DNA of 64,000 nt from Caenorhabditis elegans (taxonomy: Eukaryota; Nematoda; Chromadorea; Rhabditida; Rhabditidae): the NCBI RefSeq assembly GCF_000002985.6, contig NC_003279.8, forward strand, positions 10,788,001 through 10,852,000, given 5' to 3'. This document shows positions 48,986 through 61,700 of the stretch, piece after piece (position 1 is the stretch's first letter; the number at the start of each line of letters is the position of its first letter). The notes under the pieces were generated by a model. The model saw only the letters and a program-made list of their open reading frames with translations. It had not been told where the DNA came from and ran no database searches. The position numbers and the translations under genes are program-made.

Positions 48986-50877
48986 ATGTCCACAGAACTT
49001 ATCACACAATTTGACAAAGCCCTTCAACTAAATGTGGTCCTAGTCCGTGACAAGAAAACGGATCCTTTCAAGAAATTCGTCTTCGACTCCAAAACCAGCC
49101 AGTTCAAAGAAGCCCCAAAATCCGTCAAAGTCATTGATCTTCTTCCTCTGTATGAATCCGACTGTGATCGTCACAAAAAGCTGATCTTCTGCAAAAATTT
49201 GATGAAGAATCGGCAGATATTCAAGTACGCCTATAATACCGAAAACGGGAAGTTTCAAAGAGTGCAGTGTACGTGCTGTGAATATAAAAAAGAGCTTGTG
49301 GGATGCCATTTGAAGACTATAAAGTTGCCAGAAAATGATGAATTAGTTGACGAAGACAGCGGAAACTTTCTCTGGATTCAGCCAAAATATTCATCAATCT
49401 GTGTTAAAACTAACAACATGGCTGTGATTTCTAGAACTTTCCCTGAAAACTTCAAGCTCGACGCTTACACTTTTGACCCTGAAACTCAAAAATTCGAGTT
49501 ATCAAACTGCAAATGCGATGGATGCTCAAATATCGACTATTCACTGAGCTCTTTTGAATTTGGAGCTCAGGGAATTGGATATCAAAGGACTCACAGAGAT
49601 CAGAATGGACTTCCTCTTGTCTGTTTATCAATTACTTATAAAAATGATAAGACAGGAGTTATGGAATACTTTAGTGATCAGAATGGATTTATTGGAAAGT
49701 ATAGGTTTGAAACAGACTGCTTTAGATTAGTAGAAGAGTTGGATGTGAGGGTTCATAAATACTTGGAAACTTCGAGAATTTCTACAAAAAAACCAAGATT
49801 ATTGATTGATGATCAGCTATTTATCCATTACAAAGATAATTGTAAGAAACTTGACATGCCAATCTACTTTGGATATCATTTTGAAGAAGGGAAAACTCGC
49901 AAATACTTGTTCAACAACCGAACATTACAATTCGAACGTATTAAATGTCCAGATTGTATATTTGATTCGAGGAAAATTGTGAGATCAAGAGCTCTCACTA
50001 CTGATCTGGCAGTGATCAGATGTGATCTAACGAGCAAGATTATCAAATTGAAGAGGAAGCCGATGGGAAGAGTTGAGAAGTCAATTGAAACGAGACATGG
50101 ATTTTTGCCGTTGGGAAAAGCACCGATTCGATTTTTGAAGTACTTGGCAGTAGAAGGTTAGTTGGTATTCCATGGGACTTACTCCCAAAAAACACATTGA
50201 AAATTATTAATTTATAATATTAAATTATTACTAAAAACTTGTTAAGACGGTGAATTTTTGAGCAACCTTTTCAAGCTTTTTATTGAAAGTAAAGCTATCT
50301 TCAGAAAGTACACAATTTTCTCTACATTTTTTTCAATATAAATTTCCGAATAAAAACAACTTCTCTGCCTAAAAATGGCCCTTGTTTTTGGGTTTTTTTC
50401 AAATTAAAAATCGTATACGTACGCTCTTAAAATTTGTTTTTCAACAAAAAAAGGCAACTTTGTTCTCGAATTCAACAATTTTTTGAACGTTCCACACGAA
50501 AAATTAAATATTTTCTGACTTGAATTTCAAAACACTCATCGAAAATTTACAAGAAAACCTTTATTTCAGATATCTTGAAACACTACACTCCAATCCGTCG
50601 AAATCCTTGTGATCCTCAATATTTCCAATCATTCGATTCCAAAAACGAGGAAAAATGGTTTCTACTCAATTATTCCAATTTGTGCGAAAAAAAGAATAAT
50701 ATCAGCGCAATGATCATCGGAATGGATGGAACTATTCGAAATGTTGTACTTCAAGATAAAATGGAAAAAGAGCTGGAGCAATTTGAAGATGAAACTTCCT
50801 GGAGTCAAGATAGTGATTACTCATTTTTAAATGAAATTGACAGAGAATTAACAAATACTGATAAGAAAAATGTTTAA
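48986..50877 (+). CDS. CxH-CxxC repeat protein, array member 4
   Basis: I join two exons: 48986-50156 and 50570-50877, giving 492 residues. A TTTTTTTCAG acceptor ends one base before the ATG. The N-terminal half parallels exon 1 of array member 2: DCDRHKKLIFCK to CTCC, then a PETQKFELSNCKCDGC module, then GVMEYFSDQNGFIGKYRFE, which matches GNMEYFVNPDGNISKYQWN in member 2. A last module (LFNNRTLQFERIKCPDC) is followed by a basic strand LKRKPMGR. The second exon ends in a short acidic tail. The intron is phase 1. No signal or membrane segment. Function unknown. Polyadenylation signal at 50996. Confidence 0.85.
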
Positions 50878-53120
50878 TTATCTTTTTGAAGCTTTATAGC
50901 ATTTCTACCTAATTTTAATTTTGACAAATTTTTTTGTAAATTTTTAAAAACTTAAATGTATTTATCAAATCATATACATCTCATTCATTTTTCCCAATAA
51001 AGAATCCAGAACATTTCTACCCTTTTACAACCCGTGCTTATATTACTTTTTTCCAACATTTTCTCTCATAATTCATAAGCTACCTCCTGCAATGGCTCCT
51101 CTACTCTCTCATTGTCACACACATTATCTCCCTCTCTTTCACAAGTCCAAGCTTCTTCTGCTCTCTCTCTCTCTCTCTCTTTTTGGAAAACTCACGCAAA
51201 CGCTCACAGAAACTCACAAATCTACATATACGCCTTCTGATTAAAGCGACAGCAGAGATGTTTTCTCTCGTGTTGTCTAACATCTCTTTTATTTATTTTT
51301 TGCGTGAAAGCTGGAGCTGAGAGAGAAGAAAACGGATTCTTGTTTCGCGCATTCTTTTCGAGAACCCCAACAAACATTTTTTGACGCCAAGAACCCTTGC
51401 TAGCTGGAATTCAAGTTCCTGGTAGGCTCCAGATAGGCCTGGTAGGTACGTAGGCACCCCTGCCTGCTGATTATTTTTTTGCATTTAGGCGCGAGCTCTG
51501 GTGTTTCCCGTTTATACAGTGTAGGCTTACGCATTTCAATTTGTGTAAATTTTAGCAATTCTAATTTGATAGTAGTCATGTAGAAGGTTGCTTCGAGGCT
51601 CACTTTTAAACTTTCCTTTTTAACTTTGAAACAGGTGCCATTTTACAAAAAGTTTAGCTACAAAGGAGCACTTTGAACTAGTTAAAATTAGATCTAAAAA
51701 ATTCGAAAAAATCAAAATTTTAATTGATAGCGTTGGGTTAAACAATTCTAGAACGTATGCCTTTCCCTAAACATTCTCAAAACCTTTAAAAATCTGCAAT
51801 GCTATGTAAATCTACTATTTGAGCAATTTTATGTGAGTTCACATCGTGCAGGCTCAAAAACCTATGCCTACCTACGCCTAACTACTGTCAAATTACACAT
51901 GTATAACTTCAAAAATTTGAAACAATTTTTTTACAATTATCTTTTTCATTCTATATAAATCCGCAGATTTCCTGAAATTCTACTCCACGCTCTCTTACCA
52001 CCTTTCTATGTTTCTCTATATCTCCACCTCTCCGCCCTTTCCAAAAGCAAGCTCCGCCCCTTTAATGCGCACCGCCCTTCCATCCATCACGTACTTCTTC
52101 ATTCCTTCTTCTTCTACTTTGATAATATTTCTCCCTGCTCTCATGTTGCTATGGTTTCTTTGTCTCTTCTGTGCTCCGCGAGCTCTCATTGATTTCCTTC
52201 GTTTCTATTTTCGACTTTTCATTAAGCTTTTCATTCCTTTATCCATCTTAGTTAGGCTTAAACTTTTAATATTCTTTTGAGCCACCCATGCATGCTTCCA
52301 GAAAACTGAAAAATGTGATATTTGATTTAATCTGACATTAATTAAATTTAGCATTTATCTGAAAATTTATCTGAAATGTTTCTCCTGTCATTTTATATCG
52401 TTCATTAATTTCAAATGTTTTAAATTGGTTTCTAAATAATTTAATTTTCCTATTTAATTTTCCTATGTATTTCTCATACTTTTATTTCTAGATTTAACTT
52501 GTCAATTTTCTTAGTACATTCTTTCTATAACTCACAATCTGAAACAGAACATATTTTAAAGTAATGAATTACTTTTCTTCACTTTACCACTTTTCCCAAT
52601 AAATTATATTGATGAAAAATTGTCTGAAACAATTTCAAATTTCTACAAAACGGGAAAAGCATTTAAAAAACAATATTTCACGGGGAAAACTACTAATAGA
52701 ACATTTCTCTACAATCTACATCTATATGAGCAACGCCAAATTTCCAACTATCTCATTATAATCCCCTTGAGATAATATAGTTGGGGAACACCTAATTAAA
52801 TCTGAAAAGTTCAAAACATCAATTGGAACTGCACTATTTTCATCTAATAGTAGCCTAGAGAGTCCAAGGATCAACTCAACGAACAGTTCAAACTATATAT
52901 AATCCCATTGAAGACGCAGACAACGAGGCACTCTTGCTGTCTGCGTTTCTCACACTATTAAAGGGTATTAACTTTCTACTTTCATAACTTGCCTAGATAC
53001 TTATCAATTTTTTTCATGACAGCCTTTTTGGAATTTCCAGTTAATCTTGATTTGCTGTCTTGTTTCTCAGCATTAAATTCTCAATATATTAATTTAAAGC
53101 CTGAAATTTTCAGGTAAAAA
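50878..53120. other. 2.2-kb intergenic gap with promoter-like blocks
   Basis: Pyrimidine-rich blocks occur at 51095-51185 (a CT dinucleotide run) and 51990-52260. A hairpin carrying GCAGACA/TGTCTGC at 52912-52948 lies about 200 bases before the next start. A TCAG acceptor ends at 53114. No gene is supported; the open frames at 51101-51603 and 52008-52280 follow the CT-rich tracts. Confidence 0.4.
52912..52948. promoter_or_regulatory. Hairpin made of two TCTGCGTYT motifs
   Basis: AGACGCAGACA (52912-52922) and TGTCTGCGTTT (52938-52948) are inverted copies around a 15-base loop. TCTGCGT[CT]T also occurs near 77, 10770, 28448 and 34582, mostly in pyrimidine-rich upstream regions, so it could be a promoter element. 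Confidence 0.35.
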
Positions 53121-56100
53121 ATGAACACCAGTGAATACCAAAATCCTCCTTCAAAATACTCAACATCAACCCAAACACCCCAGCTACCAAAAGTAGCCCG
53201 CATCGTACCAAAATATTCAGTCGTTTGCGAGAATTCACTTGAAGTTGTTCTCTTTGGAACAGATAATGGAGTCTTTGGAAAGTACATCTTCAAGAATAAT
53301 GAGTTTCTAAAAGCTCCAGATTGCGTTTGCCAATCTTGTTTGCGGGCTGATGACATCAACCTCTTTACTGATTCGGTGGAAGTTCAGGGATTGAGAGCAA
53401 CTGACAAATTACACAGAGGCATTGATGGACAACGGTTGATGTGTATTGGAATATCATGGATTGGATGTAAGCAGTCAGGAGTTATGGACACATTTGTGAA
53501 TATACATGGAATAATTGGAAAGTACCGAAAAACACCGGAAGGCTTGATACTGAAAGACGAAAACAAGGCCATTGCGCTTCTACCAAATTTTCCGATTCAG
53601 AATACTCAAGCAATTATGGAGAAGGATTTGCTTCTTCTCAACACCAAAATATGCCCTCATGTATCCCAAAAAATCTACTTCTGCAAAACCACAAAATCAG
53701 AAAGTGTACACCAAGTCGTTCTCAACAAATTAACCCTCCACTTTGAAATTATCAAATGTTCAGTCTGTACTTATGATAAAAACTTGGAATTGGAGTATTA
53801 TGACAAGAAGACGAAACTTTATGCGGAAACGGTGAGATGTGAGACGACGGAAAAGTTTGCAATTGTGCGATCAGCTAAAAATGAGAATATTTTTCTGTCG
53901 ACTTACTGTCCGAAGACACTTGACCTAAAACTCCAAAGCCCAGTTGCAATGGAAGAGAGAAAATTGACAAATTCAGGTTGGTGTTTTGAATACGTTCTTG
54001 CATGTTTATTTGATGAATTGCGAATTTTTCATAACTTCGAATTTTATCTTTCAACTCTCTTTTTCTATAGCCTAATAGATATTGGGTTGGAAGTTGGTGG
54101 GGCAAGGGTAGTATCAAGGTACTGTCGTGACACGGAGGTGTAATGTAAGATTGTTGTAGGATTACTGTAGTTTTTGAAAAAAAAAGCGAGTTTCAGTCTT
54201 TTGAAGATGTGTTAAGTTCTTGTGAAAAAATAATAAAAAATATGAACATTTATCTGCAGTATTTTCCAGTAAATCACAAATTCCAGTCAGTATTTGGTGT
54301 ACTTTTTAATCATTTCAATAAAATTGAACATTGATTCCAAATAAACCAAATTATTTTTTTATACTTTACGTATGGTATATATGAACTGTACAAAATAACT
54401 TTAAAATACGATAATTTCAGAATCAAATAATTGGTACAACACATCAAAAAGTTGCGAGGAGAATATCCTCGAAAAAATGTGCCCAGCCAATGAAAATCAC
54501 CAAACTCTTGTTGCCACGGAAGGCGCAACTTTTGGCACAATATACTGGATGATGAATGAGAATTATAAAATTGATCCATTCAAAATTGCGCCAACAATTC
54601 CTGGAACTGGAACATTTCTCACCATCTTGTCCAGTTTGGACGTTTTTAAAAGCCGGAAAGTGATTGCAAGCAAGTTTACTTTATTCGGTGAGTTTTCGAA
54701 GAGTTTCAATTTTTAAAAAACTGAAAAGAATTGCAGAGAACGTGACTCCTAAAGACTTGATCGATCACAGATGTGAGGATTGTGAGAACAACGTGCGTCC
54801 TACAGACGCATGGCTTGAGTCTGATAAAGGTAATCAATTGAACTGATCACAATGTAGAGTAGAGTAGAAAATTTGGTTAAGCTAATTGTTTTTCAGTCTA
54901 CCATAGAAGCCCCGTAGAACTATTAAAAATTTGAGTAAAAATAATTAATTTTCAAATCTAAAAATCTGAACATCTGCTTCAAACATATTCGTTTAGTACT
55001 ATTTCGATGCAACTAATTTGCTAAATATTTATATTTGTAGCCAATTTCTGAACCAACTGAACATTTTCTGATAAATCTTGAGCAAGAAATTGGCTTCAAA
55101 AGTCGCAATGAATATTTTTAAGGAAAACCTACTCTACGCAATCAAATGCATCCGGATTACCACCCGACTTACAAAAAGAATTCCGAATATGAAGATGCAC
55201 AGGAGGATTTTGATGATATTGAGCTGAAAGTTTTCCAAAAATTGTGTAATATGGAGGACAACTTGTTCAAGCAGATAATCGATTTTGAAAAACCAAAGGA
55301 ACAGTTTACCGCACCACCACACCCACAAATGACTCACCGTGTTGCCCAACCTCATTATGTTCCAGTGGAATATTTCAATCACACGATATCAGACTTGCTT
55401 AGACAAATATCAGGTCTGCAGCATGAGCAAGCTATGCAAAATGGACAAATGCAGCATATGGCCAATGAAATTCGAAGCATTGGAAATGCAGTTTGCAGTC
55501 TACACTCATCACAACTACAACAGCCGCCTAACAGTGCCGCAAGCATGTTTCCGTACCCGATTCATCCGATGCCTTCAACCTTTCCACAGCAAGCACCTCA
55601 TGCTCCAAATGCTCCTCAAATGACAGCCAACTCAATGCAAAGCATCGCAGAGCTCATACTCGCGCAAAGAGGAATCGCACCAAGAAGAGAAAGACGTCTC
55701 ACAGAAGGTCCTAAAAAGTATAACAGAGTGATCCCACCTTCACCCCGAATTCCAAGTTCAACTGATAAAAAGGAAATGCTGAAAAAATCGAATGATCGGT
55801 TTGATAAGCTTAGAGAAGAAGTTTCCGATGTAAGGACACAATTGTCTGGTTTGGAAGGTACGTTGTTTCTGTCAGACATTTTCAACTTTCTAGAGCACCC
55901 CGCAAGCTTTTTCTCGCACACTCTCAACCTTCTGTCGCAGAAATTTGTATAAGTATAATCACGTGCAGACGACTATACGATCTCTAAGGGATCCTTGATG
56001 CTTTGAGCTTGAAGCTTTTGATCTTCAAACAGGACAGAAATCAAATTTGGAACTATCAAAAGGCATTTAGCGCTCAAAAAATAACGGCGAAAAAAGATTA

Positions 56101-56380
56101 GAAGCGCGTTAGCTACCAAGAAAATAAGCTCGCCAGAAAAGTATAAGCCCCTATATTTCCAGACACTACTTTCAAAAAGCCGAAAAAGCTGCACTTCCTT
56201 GAACCAGACGAAGAATCAGAGAGTGAGAATTGAAATGATAAATCTCAGTTTAATTCTCAAGTTTCAGGCGACGAGAACGGCAATGATGTGGACGAATTTT
56301 CAGAAGCTGATGATGATGATGAGGACGTGGATCGAGAAATGAAAGTTCTTGTCGAGTCACTCAAAAACCGCGTTCAATAG
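53121..56380 (+). CDS. CxH-CxxC repeat protein, array member 5, with extended C-terminus
   Basis: I join six exons: 53121-53976, 54421-54687, 54737-54829, 55123-55857, 56163-56222 and 56268-56380, giving 707 residues; all introns are phase 1. Exon 1 holds the family modules: FGKYIFKNNEFLKAPDCVCQSC, then GVMDTFVNIHGIIGKYR as in members 2 and 4, then ICPHVSQ to CSVC. Exons 2-3 carry a short further module ending CEDC. Exon 4 is different: Gln/Pro/Met/His-rich, ending in a coiled coil (DRFDKLREEVSDVRTQL). The end is acidic (EADDDDEDVD). I could not tell whether exons 4-6 are one gene with exons 1-3 or a downstream gene starting at the ATG at 55146; matching phase supports the join. Function unknown. 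Confidence 0.7.
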
Positions 56381-56787
56381 TTTTTTACCCCAAAACTCAA
56401 TCAAACTACTCTCAAAAATTGAAATTCCTATATCTTTTGATTTCAATTGTGCATGTTTTTTCTTATCTTCTTCCTGTGTTCTCATCCCCAATTTTCTGGT
56501 TTTCATATGGAAATCTGTGACAAAACGATTCCATATCCTCAATTACACATAGAAACCCCATTTTTACTGTACGTTTCCAGCTACCTTTCCTTTCATAGTA
56601 TCCTAGTTTCACTTGAATTTCCTGCTTTTTCGTCCTGCTATAAAAAGTTATACAACTGGGAAATAACCCCGGGAAACTAAATTAAACTTATTTAAAGAGT
56701 TTATAATCTCTGCTTTTTACTTTTCACTTTTAATTTATTTTTTTTTAAACTAAATTTTCAAGCATTTTTAGCAACTGCAAACCAGCC
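56381..56787. other. Short intergenic gap
   Basis: 407 bases between same-strand genes. A TTTTTAG acceptor ends 17 bases before the next start codon, which would fit SL trans-splicing, and the spacing is at the upper end for a C. elegans operon. No other feature. Confidence 0.4.
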
Positions 56788-57620
56788 ATGTCCGAGATCG
56801 TCGAAGTTCCAGATTCTCCGCCAAGATCTCCGGAAGTCGAGTGCCCATTCAGTGAGGGTGAGGAAAATTTATCTGAAACCCTGATAATTTTTTTTTCAGA
56901 AGGTTCCTCCGAAAAGTCGATGGAGACTAGAAAGCGGGTCGCTGAAGAGGCTGAGGGGAAAGAAGGCGACGATGATGGTTAGTATAGTTTGAATATTTAA
57001 ATTGCAGACAAACTCGGAATGCATTTAAATTTATTAGAACAAACTGGAAATTATTTTTGGTAAATTTTCAAAAAGTTCATCCGTTTAGTTTTTGAGTGAT
57101 TTCAGTTTTTACCGAAATTTTTCTATGTTGAACTAAAATATACGACATTCTTCTGTTATTTGCAAGACGTCGCCAATGTTTTCGAATTAGTTTTCAATTT
57201 ATTTTATTGAAATATTACTCAAAAAATATGTTTGGCGAGTTTTAGAAAATTCTGACAAAATTTTTTGTTGATATATTTTTACTATAATATCTCATAAAAT
57301 AATTATAATCGTCTAATTTTCAATGAAAAATCAAGAAATACAGACAACATATATTTTTATATCAGCATAAAATTTCAGTTATCGAAGTTCCACCACCAAA
57401 GAAGGTGAAGCCATCCTTTGAAGAAGTTCATCAGCTCATTGAAGACGACACGTACGACGAGGAAGAGCTCAAGAAAGCCAATGGAGGATCCGTTGTTGAG
57501 GAAAAGGGTTCCACTGAAGTTGAAGCTCAAGATGAGCAAGTTGCCGAGAGTGAGGAGCAACCAAATGAGCCGGAAGAAGAAGAAGAAGAGGCTGATGAGG
57601 AAGAAAATGACGAGGAGTAG
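56788..57620 (+). CDS. Small acidic protein
   Basis: I join three exons: 56788-56857, 56900-56977 and 57379-57620, giving 129 residues. The N-terminus is Pro/Ser/Glu-rich (DSPPRSPEVE). VPPPKKVKPS in exon 3 resembles a nuclear localisation signal. The last ~40 residues are mostly Glu, ending EEADEEENDEE. No cysteine module is present. Both introns are phase 1, as in the neighbouring array genes, so it may be a relative that keeps only the acidic tail. Possibly nuclear; function unknown. Confidence 0.8.
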
Positions 57621-58799
57621 ATTTTAAATTGTCTAAAGATTCTCTTTATAATTATAATCAAATACCACTAGATCTTTCCATTTATTCTCAAGATCTCATC
57701 TATCATCATATTAGCGTATGAATCGTAAAATCTCAAAAAATGTTTGTTTGTTTTTTCTGGACCTTTTTTTTTAGCTCAAGCTCAAGCAAAAAGCTCAGTT
57801 TGCTCGCTTTTTGTTTATTATTTTCAAATAGCTCACAGTTTTCAACGTCTCGCAAACAGTTCTTTTTTTATTCTAAACCATTTTTCCCTCATTTTTACAC
57901 TTCAAATGTCGATTTCTATAGCTTTTTTGGTTGTTCTGGAGTTAAAATTTAAATAAACTAGATATTGGCTAACCTACATTCGATATGTTCTTGAGATCAT
58001 TAGATGTCTAGAATATTAGGTCAATTGACAAGAGGACTTTCTTACATATTGTCACACTATAACAGGTGCTGTAAGAGGAGGCGATGTCTCAAATGGTAGA
58101 CTGTTGTAAAAGGAGAATATCGTGAAGAGATAGAGATGTACCAAAAATAAAGAATCGTAAACTTTCCGATCGATCAAAATACATTCCTTCCCATCTACAT
58201 CGTTAATGCACTCCCTCCAGACTCCACCCATAAAAAACCAATCAATATTTACTCTAGACATCAATGTCTCTCAATTTCCTATTGTGTCTCTAATTATTGG
58301 AATATTTTCCAGCGTCCGAGAGCGCACAACAATCTGGAAACACAAAATGTAGTCATTCAGTCTTCAATTGTTTCTATTGTTTGGTCGAAGGCCCCTTTCT
58401 CATGTTTTATTCTTTTATTTTTCCTTTATCAGTCTTTATCTCTGTTTACGTAAATAGGAATTACTTTTTGCCCTCAATGTCAGCTAAATTATTTTACTCC
58501 GAAATTAAAAATTGCCTTATGAGCAGTCTGCTGAAACTTTTCAGACCTTGTTTTAAACCAAAATTTCCACATGTCAAAAAAACCCATATTTTTTCTTAGT
58601 AGAGCATCAACCCAATTTTCGCTACTCCAAGATTATCTTCCTGTATAATATAATTTGCACAAAACCGGCCAAAAAACTGAACAAATTTTAAATTGAAAAA
58701 GCAAAATGTGTTGTTCATTTCCATATCCTCGTTTTTTTTTATCTTTTATATTTCGATTCATACCAAATATATTTTCAGATTGATTCAAAATTTCTCAAA
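57621..58799. other. 1.2-kb intergenic gap
   Basis: Pyrimidine-rich, AT-rich sequence with no convincing gene. An acceptor-like TTTTCCAG at 58305-58312 opens into a short open frame to 58599 that lacks conserved motifs; it could be a non-coding 5' exon. A TTTTCAG acceptor ends at 58780, just before the start of array member 6. Confidence 0.35.
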
Positions 58800-61700
58800 A
58801 TGATCACTGGATATTGTGGTTTCTGCAAGACCGACTACGTCGGAGTGGATCACGGAAATAAGTGCTATTACAAATACTACTACGACTACGATCTCGAGGA
58901 GTTTATGCCACTGAAGTGTCTCGACTGCCAACCAAAAATCACCGAGAAGAACCTTTTTCCACAAGAAGGAACATTTTGGGATCCGAAGATGCAAAAAGCC
59001 GTGATGCCATTTCATAATGTTGTGACAAATTGGATTGAGTACTACATCTATGATATCAAGGAGAAGTGTCTCGAGCAAATTGAACCAGTGGTTCCACCGG
59101 TATCCTATGATCCAACTCCAGTGGGCGATCGGATTTGCATTGTGGACTCGAAAACTGAAACTATCTTGATTCGTCGTCATCCAGAACATGGTCATGTTTG
59201 TACTCAACAATTCATCAATGGAGAGTATCAAGATGTTCCAAATACAAAAGTGAATACTCTTCAAATGAAGGAGCTAAAGCGGTACGGTCAATGTAGAAGT
59301 CTCACTCATTATCTCAGGCTTCCAATTCTCAATACAAGCTACTGCTTTAAAAGCGATCAATATATCGTTCGGGTGCCGGGAAGAAACAACGAGAAGCCGA
59401 AGGAATTCTATTTTGATAGAGAATTCAGCTGTTTCATGCCATCACTTTTAACTGTACCAGAGGACATTCTATACCCTGAGTACTCGGTTTGGAGTGAATC
59501 CCTCAAGAAACATGTCACATTTACCGCAGTCTGGAATGGAAGAAGCGAGATAATTGAGCAGTACGTGTATAACTGTGAACAAGGACAATTTGAACAAGTA
59601 CATGTACCGGAGCTTGTCTACGATCCAAATCATGAAGTTCCAATGAACATTTTGTTTATACAAATGTCAAAAGACAGACCAATTGTGATTATGAAAGATG
59701 AAGATGGAAATTTTGTGAAACAAGAGTACGATTCATTGATTGACTGCTTTGTAGCAATTTCACCAAAAGACGCAAAGATTCTTCCACGCGAATACGACGA
59801 GAAACTTATATATGGAAAATACGGTGAGTAAACTTGTTTAAAAAATTAAAAATTAGATTTATTTTGAATTTTTCAGGTATGGCCATTTATTCCATTAAGC
59901 CAGAGCCAGTGAAGAAAGTTGGTGGGCCATTTGGAGGTGTCAAAGGAGGATCATTCGAAGGACTTCCAGAAAGACCAGAAAATGGATTTTCATTTGAAAC
60001 TGAAAAAGAGCAATCTGCATCGACTGGTTCAGAATCACACGATGAGCAGGAAACTGTAATTGAAAGCGAATCAATAACTGATTTCCTTTCACGAATTCTA
60101 GGTAAGCCTATTCTATTTGATCTTATTAGTATTACTATCTAATTTTCAGGAGAAGATTGGCTTACTCCAAAGCCGCTATCTACAACTTACCAGAAACCAT
60201 TGAAAAAATCCAGTGTCCATGATGAATCTGCTGACGAGATTGACCTTATATTAGCTAAGAAATCGAAGCGCACAGCTGTACCAACTATTTCTAAATCTGA
60301 TGAAGTTGAGAATGTAGATCCTCCAAAAGAATATGGAAATCTCGGTAAGCTTTATATTAGTGCCCCTACAGTACTCCCACTGACCTTAACTCCAATTCAC
60401 TCACGAGACAAAAATTAAACTTGAAACATGTCTTTTTCTCGTTGTTGTCCCAAAGTTTCATATTTAAAGTTTATATGTAAAGGCAGAAAAAAGTTTGGAC
60501 TTTTGAAATTAACATTACTCTAACTTTAAAATTTTGAGAACTTGCTCAAAGACTGAATCAAAGCCGAAATATGCAGATAGTCACATAACTATCGGCTGCA
60601 ATTTGATGCAGATTCTGAGCAACTTAATGAAATGTTTGACCAAAATTAAGTTTTATTTCAGAAAGTACATATATTTCTCAAGACACAAATATGGCTAAGT
60701 GGCTTATATACAACTAACATTTTAATTTTTCAGAAGTAGATCATGAAGCCATGCTTCACCAGAGACCACTGAGGAAAGTTGCGGTTGTCCAGCGGGAATC
60801 CGAATCTGCTTACGAATCTGAGCAAGGATCAGATGGAGAAACATCGGAAGAATCATTTTTAGAAAGAGCTTCTTTATTTGACGAATATGATAGAATGATT
60901 GAAATTCTGGCAGAAGAATATGATACACCTGGTTAGTTTTTTTTCTTTTGACGGTATGGTTACTTGACTTAAGAATAGATAATGCAAAAAACAAGAAGTT
61001 CCAAAATTACCAAAAAATATTCGCTTCATTTTTCAGACGAGCAAACTCCATGCACCAAATTTGAGGAATATCCTGACGAATCTGATGAAGAATCCGATCA
61101 ATCAGATGACGAATCTGACTTTTCTTATATGGCGGCACCTTCTGAATCTGAAGATAGCTATGATAAACTGGTTGAGAATTTTTCGCAGGATTATCAAAAA
61201 CTTGGTATGTTATTGAAAAAGGTTCCCACTGAAATTTTCGGAAAACTTCGGATCTAGGAAAAAGCCAGGACTGAAAAATTTCAGGGCATTACTAGTGGAC
61301 ATTTTGCCAACTAAATTAAAATTTTTATGATGAAAATTGTTTTTCGGATAACGTGATCTTGGAAATAATCTTGAAAATCTTTCACAATAATTTCTGAAAC
61401 TTTGCAAAATAATTATGACCTAATAATATTTTTAAATTATACTAAAATCTCCATTTTCAGTCCGTAAAATGTCATTCACCAAAAATGGAGATCAACAAAG
61501 GCCCTTGAAGAAAGTTGGTGGACCATTTGGAGGAGTCCAAGGAGGATCGTTTGGAGGATTTGCGGAGACCAAAGGCAATGGATTCTCTTTTGAAAAAACT
61601 GCCGAAGTTGAATCCAGCAAAGATCAACCAATGAAGAAATTTAATTTTGATGTTCAAGACTCGGATCAATCAGGTCTCAAATCGAAAGTTGTATCGGATT

